A stretch of DNA of 64,000 bases from positions 62,001 to 126,000 of the forward strand of contig JANAVB010006998.1 of assembly GCA_029216955.1 (NCBI GenBank). Reading direction: 5' to 3'. The translations under genes were made by a program, and so were the position numbers. The notes beneath the pieces were generated by a model, which saw nothing but the letters and a program-made list of their open reading frames with translations, was not told the origin of the DNA and made no database searches. Of the stretch, positions 57,467 through 64,000 are shown piece after piece. Source of the DNA: Iris pallida (lineage: Eukaryota > Streptophyta > Magnoliopsida > Asparagales > Iridaceae). Numbering within the stretch: position 1 is the first letter of the stretch; each line of letters opens with the position of its first letter.

Positions 57467-60400
57467 TGTCACGACCCACACCCTAGAGTAAGGGCACGAG
57501 AAGTGGGTACGTCCAGCCTACGCCGTAGTATCGACGGTAGAACGTTGTCCTAGATCAAACATCTAACAATATAAAGGTACCTGTATAGTATATACACTCT
57601 AAAAGGAGGTGACATAGCAAATACAGTCTCAATCACATCTAAAGTAGAGCATGATAAAAGATAAATAAAATATAAAATCCACAAAAAGATACCGCAGATA
57701 GAAGTCTAAGTGTCTAAGATACACAAACCCAGAAAATATCTCAAATCTCAAATACAGTAATCCATAAAGTAAATACAACTCAAGACAACTAAAATAACTA
57801 TCTATACAATCTCTACTGTGTCTCATCTAGGCTAGCAGGCAACCTCCAAGCTATCTGTAAAATTTATCAACAGGTCCAATCAGGACAGGAGCGAGCACAA
57901 TATATCTCACGCAGATCATAACAGGTTAGAAAATATAACATGCAATAGAGTAAGATACATGAAACGCTGAAAGAAGATGTATATGAAAAACAGAAGGATA
58001 TGATAATAGGAAATATTTATATATGATAAGTAAGAACTGTAAGCAATATGTGATTTAGAGTACAATATGGTTATATAAACGGGTTAGGTTATACAATAAA
58101 ATGGGACTCCTTTGTACATGGGTGTACAATGGACATATACAATTTCTTATACAATAGGATTGATCACATAACCATTTCTACTCTCCCTCCCCAATCAATA
58201 CACAAGGATCCAATTCAGTTACGTTAACTTATACAATGGCTTGTACAATGGCTTGTACAATAGAGCTCAATGTGATAATGAGAGTACCATATGCACAATG
58301 AGTGTACAATGATAAGGGTATTCAATAAATACAATATGTTAGTGAAACGCACATCACAATATGTACTTAGTGAACACAAAGGAGATAACATCGCAAAAGA
58401 AGATCCATATAGTACCAATCCGTGTTACCAACGTGTCAGCATCAAGTAAATTAATCTATGGCAAGAATAGATGTTCTAGCAAGTATGAAACGGTCAGAGA
58501 ATGTACTCGCCTGATAACCTGAACAGCTGATAGGTATAGAGGACCAAACTGAAGCCACAGAGTCCTATTTAGAGCAACACCGGTCAAGATGTATACGAGA
58601 GATGATAAATAAAATGTACAATGCATCTGCATGCTGTCTAGGTCAAACTAGACTAAAGTCAACACTTGGTCAACTCTAGTCAACCACACTAGTCAAATTA
58701 GGTCAACTAGGTCAAGTCCTAGCCCAAACAAGTCTAACAAGTCTCACTAGGCCTAACCAAGCCTAGGCTAGCACTCACACAATCACAAGACAATGTGAAC
58801 CATAACAATACATAATATAAAATAGATAATATATATAAATACATAACTTCATACATACATGTATATCCACATTACATACATATTTATATATATAGGCATA
58901 TGTTACATCATGCATATTTACATAGTTACATAGATATATACATTCATGCACATTTACATACATACTTTTATACATTATATATGTTAACATTCATTACAAT
59001 GCATTATATTTTACTTATACCTTTGATTGATTGATTCATTCATATATGACATTCATTCATGCATATTACATACTTACATGCATCTATACATTATATACAT
59101 TGTATATAACATGTAAAAATAGAAGGGGAAAAAAGAGAGGGAAAACTGAAATGGAAAGGGAAGGGAAGGAAAATGTAAAGAAAAGGAAAAACAGTGGACA
59201 TATACATGCTTGCATCATATATTCTACATTACCATACATACTATCATTATATATTACATTATATTATTTATATATTATACATTCATATCTATTATTACAT
59301 GTATACCTTGCATTCATATCTAGCATTCACTATATACTTTCATGCATACATTGTATATTATTCTTTCATTCATGCATTTATGCATTGCTTACATACATTA
59401 TATTAATTGCATTCCTACATGCTTGCATTCAACCATATATATGCATTAATTTCAAGAGGATATATATCATATATATATCATTTCATTCATCTAACATATC
59501 ATGTATTACATACTCTATATTCATTTAATATCCATACTACATAGGCTCATAAGTTACACAAAATGCATATATCGTATATTTACTCTTCTACTTAAAATCA
59601 ATACTATACCAATTGGGCCACTACTAAATTCTAGGATTAAAGTATGTCGTATCCCTTTGTGTTAGCTTTCCGAAACTTTAAACGGATCGCATTTTCGTGT
59701 CCGGAAGCTTCCGGAATCGCAAAAATACCGAAACACGTTCGTCTTTCGTACAGCTGACACTCAAATAATTCTACAGAAAGAATTTGGCTTATTAAAATAT
59801 ATATTTGGAAAGCTAACTTCGATACGGAAGTTATGACATTTCTAAGTTGCTTTGGTTAATAAAATCGTGGATGAATATTATGACGAATTTGACAAAAGAA
59901 CGCATATAGGCCAAGATACTTGGATACAAACATAGGTATCCAAATGAAACTCATTCTAACCATCCTAAATAAGATCAATCCACTCTTTAACCATTATAAA
60001 ACTGAATTTAAATCTCTATTTAAACTATTATCATACATACATACACATGAGGTGTCCTAATTTGGGATCTATCAAGTAGGACACAAGACACATATCTAAA
60101 ATCCTCAAGTGAGCTCCAAATGGCCTCAAATTTGAATCTAAATGGGACACATGCATGAGGATGGATCCTACGGATTCAAAACTAATTTATATGCAAAGAA
60201 AATCGATTTAGAGGATGGGTTTTACCTATTGGGAGTGGAATCCCAATAAAATTCTTTAGGACACGGCTCCGATACGAAGATCCCTCAAAGTGGACACTCC
60301 TCCTTGCACTCCTCTTCTAATCTTTGGTAGTACCCTTCTCTTGGAGAATGGGAATGATTGAGGAAAGTTTTGGTGAAGGAATGATTTGATTTGGAGATCA

Positions 60401-61188
60401 AATCAATGGGAAGGTTCTCTAAAATTGGGAAAGAACAAAAGGAAAATAAAAGAGGCAAGATTGTAATGAATTAAATGAATCATTCTCCCCTAAAGGTAGC
60501 TGCCATAAAGAGTCCATTAGGGCTAATGGGAAATGTCCTAATTGCCCCTCTCTAGTCTCATATGGTTAAGTCTAGACTAGGTTCAAGTTTGGGGTCAAAA
60601 TGATCTAGTTTTGAGTCTCTAACTTAACCATTCTAACATGATAAAAATTAGTTTAATTAACTAACTTAAATGTTGGATCTTATGAGCCATGCTTAACTTA
60701 ATATTGGGTCCCATCTAGAGTTTAAGATACCCGGGTCACAATACAAGTCGGAACGAGACGAAACTCAAACCCGACTAAACAAATCCAATAAAAACAATAT
60801 TAAAAATATAAAATTTTCCCAAAATATTAAAATATGAAAAATAACCAAAATTATAATACATCAATTTAAATATTATTAAAATAATCTAAAATTCACCAAT
60901 TAATCAAAATCCTAAATAATTCAAAAGTCACAAAATGACCAAAATACCCTTAGCCTAAAAAGTTGTAAATAGTCATTCTAATCACATGGTTAGGTCCCCA
61001 TGGTCATGGTTAGTCTCTAGGCTCAACAGTTCTAGAGTTCACTAGCTAACACATCAAAATTATAATTCACCAATTTTAAATAGTATTAAATTAATTAAAA
61101 ATTTCCATAAATTATAAATCCTATTATTAAATAATAAACTTTTACAAAACTTCAAAATTATCCTCATTTTAGAAAAGTGGGTGTTACA
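57467..61188 (-). mobile_element. Solo LTR (3,722 bp) inserted in the RT of A2
   Basis: It begins TGTCACGACCCACACC and ends GGGTGTTACA on the plus strand, flanked by CGTAA on both sides (57462-57466 and 61189-61193). U5 words (CTACGCCGTAGTA, GGTAGAACGTTG, CAGGACAGGAGCGAGCAC) place it with E1/E2/E3. GTACAATG-type repeats lie at 58080-58330. No internal region or second LTR exists, so it is a product of LTR-LTR recombination. The frames in it are not genes. Confidence 0.95.
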
Positions 61189-62147
61189 CGTAATGATCGA
61201 CAACACTTACGGCTTCGAACGGATGTCCTTCATGGATGGGTTCTCAGGCTACAACCAGATCAAGATGTTTCCCAACGATGAGAAACACACATCTTTTCGA
61301 ACACCATTGGGGGTATACTGCTATACGGTGATGCCCTTAGGATTAAAAAATGTAGGGGCGACATACCAGCGAGCCATGAACATAATTTTTTGCGATCATT
61401 TGTGTAAAACAATTGAGTGCTATGTAGACGATATCGTAGTCAAAAGTCGTCTCAAGGGCAACCACGTCCAAGACTTGAAAACGGTGTTCGAACTAATACG
61501 TGCACATCAACTCAAGATGAATCCAACCAAATCTTTGCTGGGAGTCTCCAGCGGCAAGTTCCTCGGATTCGTTATCACTTTAAAGGGTATATCAGGCTAC
61601 ATCTTGACCCAAAGAAAGTGAAGGTCATTCTCGATATGCATCCTCCAAGAAACCTCAAAGAGCTACACGAACTGCAAGGAAGGCTAGCCTACATTAGACG
61701 ATTCATTTTGAACCTTTTTGGAAGATATCAATCGTTTACTCAGCTCATAAAGAAAGACGTATCTTTCGTCTGGACTAAACAATGTCAACGCGCATTCGAC
61801 GACATCAAGAAATACCTCACAAGCCCTCCCCAGTATTGGTAGCTCCAATAATGGAAAAGCCTTTCTTACTGTATGTCCGTGCTATGGACCATTCTCTTGG
61901 CGCCCTATTAGCTCAGAAGAATGAAGGCGGCCATTAACAGGCAATCTACTACCTCAGCCGCAAAATGGTGGGTGTCGAGCACAGATACACACTCGTGGAA
62001 AAGGAATGCCTTGTACTGGTATTTGCCATCCAGAAGACACGCCACTATGTGTCTGGATAGACTATTCACATCATATCTAAAGTCAATCCTCTCAGAATAC
62101 TCATGACTAAACCTGGTTCTCTCAATTCCCGTTTAGCTACATAGGCA
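61189..62147 (+). pseudogene. C-terminal RT and first RNase H, A2
   Basis: RT resumes with YGFERMSFMDGFSGYNQIKM, FRTPLGVYCYTVMPLGLKN and catalytic YVDD (61421-61432). A 1-bp frameshift near 61590-61610 moves the frame. Then LDPKKVKVILDMHPPRNLKE and LQGRLAYIRRFI (connection), FVWTKQCQRAFDDIKKYL, and RNase H with MEKPFLLYVRAMDHSLGALL and YYLSRKMVGVEHRYTLVEKE. Several further stops and shifts lie between 61840 and 62147. It copies RNA to DNA and degrades the template; this copy is dead. Confidence 0.9.
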
Positions 62148-62735
62148 ATGTTATTGACTCCATACGATATGCTCTTCATTCCTCGGAAGGCAGTAAAAGG
62201 CCAAGCATTAGCTGATTTCCTGGAAGCTCATCCAGTGCCAGAATCTTCCAAACTCTACGATAAAATCTCCGATAAAGTAGTGGAGTCTAACACTGCAACT
62301 GAAGAAATTCCTATTTGGCGAATGTTCTTTGACGGTGCATCAATAACGGGACCCAAAGGAAATATTATGGCTGGAGTAGGTGTCGTGGTCGTGTCACCCG
62401 ACCATCTGGTTATACATCGGGCATGTTCTCTCATGGAACCCTGCACCAACAACGTAGCAAAATATAATGCCCTATTGATCGGCCTGCAACTGGAAAAACA
62501 ACTGGGAGTTGACTATCTAGAAGCTTACGACGATTCCAAGCTTATAGTTAGTCAAGTCCGAGGGGACTATGATGTTCATCACGAAGATCTCATCCCTTAT
62601 CACAAAGCAACAATTGAGTTGGCATCTACTTTTGTTGGATTCTTCATCGAGCACGTGCCTCGACTATAGAATATAGAAGCAGATGCTCTAGCCGATCTCG
62701 CTGCTTTCTTAACCGTCCCTACCAATACTCAGTAA
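62148..62735 (+). pseudogene. Second (archaeal-type) RNase H, A2
   Basis: After a tether (AVKGQALADFLEAHPVP) comes a second RNase H fold: FFDGAS (Asp at 62331-62333), GVGVVVVSPD, NNVAKYNALLIGLQL, DDSKLIVSQVRGDYD and EADALADLA. The usual NNxAEYxAL glutamate reads Lys, a single G-to-A step, so one catalytic acid is lost. Stops occur at the end (TAG 62667, TAA near 62733). The extra RNase H marks the Tat lineage. Its length and order are otherwise normal. Confidence 0.88.
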
Positions 62736-64000
62736 TTGATCACAGTGTCTGGTCGAGAACTATTCTGTGTGAAAGATGCCTTGTATATTCATCATAATTA
62801 CACAACGGAAACAAATGTCAAAGTTAAAGACTGGAGATTTCCTTTCATAGACTACGCTGTCTACGAAATCCTCCCCGAGGACCCGAAGGAAGCAGTGTCT
62901 ATCCGAAGGCGATCCCTCAGGTTCTACTACAACTCAACTACTAAGATGATGTACCAACGCTCTTACGACGGGCTACTGTTACGATGTTTATCACACACAG
63001 AAGCCAAACATGCACTCCTGGAGGCTCAGGACAGAGTTTGTGGTGCACATCAACCAGGCCCAAAATTAGAAGATCGCCTCAAACGAATGGGTTATTATTG
63101 GCCCATGATGATAGCAGATGTTGAATATGCAAAAAAGTGTAGATCCTGTCAGTTCCACGTCGATTTTATTCATCAACCTTCGGAGTTTCTACACCTGATG
63201 GCAGCATCTTGGCCTTTAGAAGCCTGGGACATGGACGTCATAGGACCAATCAGTCCGCCATCTTCTAGAGGACATCAGTTCATCCTAGTCATAATCAATT
63301 ACTTCTCCAAATAGGCGGAAGCTATACCACTCACCGAAGTGAAGGCGTCAAACGTGATCAATTTCATCAAACATCACATTATCTACCACTTCGGCCTACC
63401 TCGCAGGATCATCCATGATAATGGTCCATAATTCACAAGCCATGCATTCCATCGGTCCTGTGATAGGAATCGAATCCAGAATGTAGCCTCTACTGCCTAT
63501 AATCCAGCGGCTAACGGGCTAGAAGAAGCCTTCAATAAAACCATCATTAAAATTTTCAAGAAATTTGTGTCTTCGAACAAGCGCGATTGGAATGAGAAGC
63601 TCGACGAATGTCTATGGGCCTATCATACAACGGTCCGGACTCCAACAGGCAGTACGCCATTCTCTCTGGTTTATGGGAGCGAAACAGTTCTTCCCCTAGA
63701 AATCCAGATTTCTTCTCTTCGAGTAGCCTTAGCCAGTGAGTTGACTACCGAAGAAAGCTACCGTCTGTGTCTACAAGAGCTCGAAGCGCTAGACGAAAAA
63801 CGCTTATTAGCTCAGTAGCGTATTGAGCTATACCAAGCACGCCTTTCCAAAGCCTTCAATAAAAAGGTAAAGGAAAGAATCTTTTAAGTCGGTGATCTAG
63901 ACTTAGCAGTGAGAAGACCAATGGTCATGATGCACAAAACAAAAGGAAAAATTTCAGCCTAAATGGGTAGGTCCTTTCATTATAGAATCGGTGTATTCTA
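62736..64000 (+). pseudogene. Integrase of element A2 (cut by window end)
   Basis: The zinc-binding domain has H (HTEAKH) and KCRSCQ (about 62995-63150). The core has WDMDVIGP, IIHDNGP and GLEEAFNK, the D-D-E set. The C-terminal region matches A1. Stops at 63312 (TAG; A1 has TGG), 63429 (TAA; A1 has CAA), 63816 (TAG; A1 has CAG) and 63885 (TAA; A1 has CAA). It continues past 64000. Integrase joins the cDNA ends to target DNA. Confidence 0.9.

Larger units (their letters stand above)
51234..64000 (+). mobile_element. Tat-lineage Ty3/gypsy element A2, running off the right edge
   Basis: In order: LTR (51234-52000), tRNA-Arg-like primer site, ORF1, gag, protease, RT, RNase H, a second RNase H and integrase, cut at 64000 near the end of integrase. 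The dual RNase H is, from memory, diagnostic of the Tat lineage. A solo LTR of the other gypsy family (57467-61188) splits the RT. The candidate left target copy is ATGAG (51229-51233). Confidence 0.92.

Noticed and set aside
58775..59528. Small frames rich in Y, I, H and C in the solo LTR
   Set aside because: AT-rich TACAT repeats within an LTR bounded by an exact target duplication; no coding signal.

Overview
This window looks like repeat-dense nuclear DNA from a flowering plant. Nearly everything I can identify is a transposable element: Ty3/gypsy elements of at least two lineages, Ty1/copia fragments and one CACTA-type terminus. I see no host gene, rRNA or tRNA gene. AT-rich spacers, long TA tracts, elements nested inside one another and stop-riddled reading frames fit old pericentromeric or intergenic heterochromatin. 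The species cannot be read from the sequence.

Layout. 1-3175: 5' end of a Tat-lineage gypsy element (called B, minus strand) with its 1.37-kb LTR, inserted in the integrase of a second Tat element (A1, plus strand, 3176-8178). A1 keeps the integrase end, a hairpin array, an antisense spliced gene with its own TATA box, and its 3' LTR. A1 sits in the RNase H part of a copia pol relic (8184-9837, minus), which ends at a CACTA terminus (9838-10260). 10.3-13.0 kb: AT-rich spacer and an LTR-like GC-rich segment. 13036-23751: complete non-coding element E1 (minus) with 4.7-4.8-kb LTRs and a 5-bp target duplication (TTATA). 24385-32815: related element E2 (minus) with one truncated LTR. 32.8-37.8 kb: LTR-like DNA and a copia gag relic with its LTR. 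37810-49767: complete element E3 (plus, duplication CTTGT) with 4.9-kb LTRs and a lone degenerate gag. 49.8-51.2 kb: the rest of the LTR-like target, then another copia gag relic. 51234-64000: Tat element A2 (plus): LTR, ORF1, gag, protease, RT, RNase H, second RNase H and integrase, with a 3.7-kb solo LTR (57467-61188, duplication CGTAA) splitting the RT.

How the parts relate. A1, A2 and B belong to one Tat group: LTRs starting TGTAGAAGCAT, a tRNA-Arg-like primer site overlapping the ORF1 start, and short tandem repeats built on an ATGCG(C/G)C core. That core recurs in the LTR and ORF1 of each, and in front of A1's antisense gene. E1, E2, E3 and the solo LTR belong to one chromovirus-like group. 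The three elements share a primer site matching plant tRNA-Ile and a conserved leader hairpin, lack pol, and would need a partner element to move.

The most unusual item is the array at 4067-4556: six hairpins carrying one shared 20-nt loop on six different stems, bracketed by two long hairpins, between the convergent ends of A1's sense and antisense genes. Homology, splicing and promoter statements come from reading the sequence and recalled family knowledge; no search or folding program was run.
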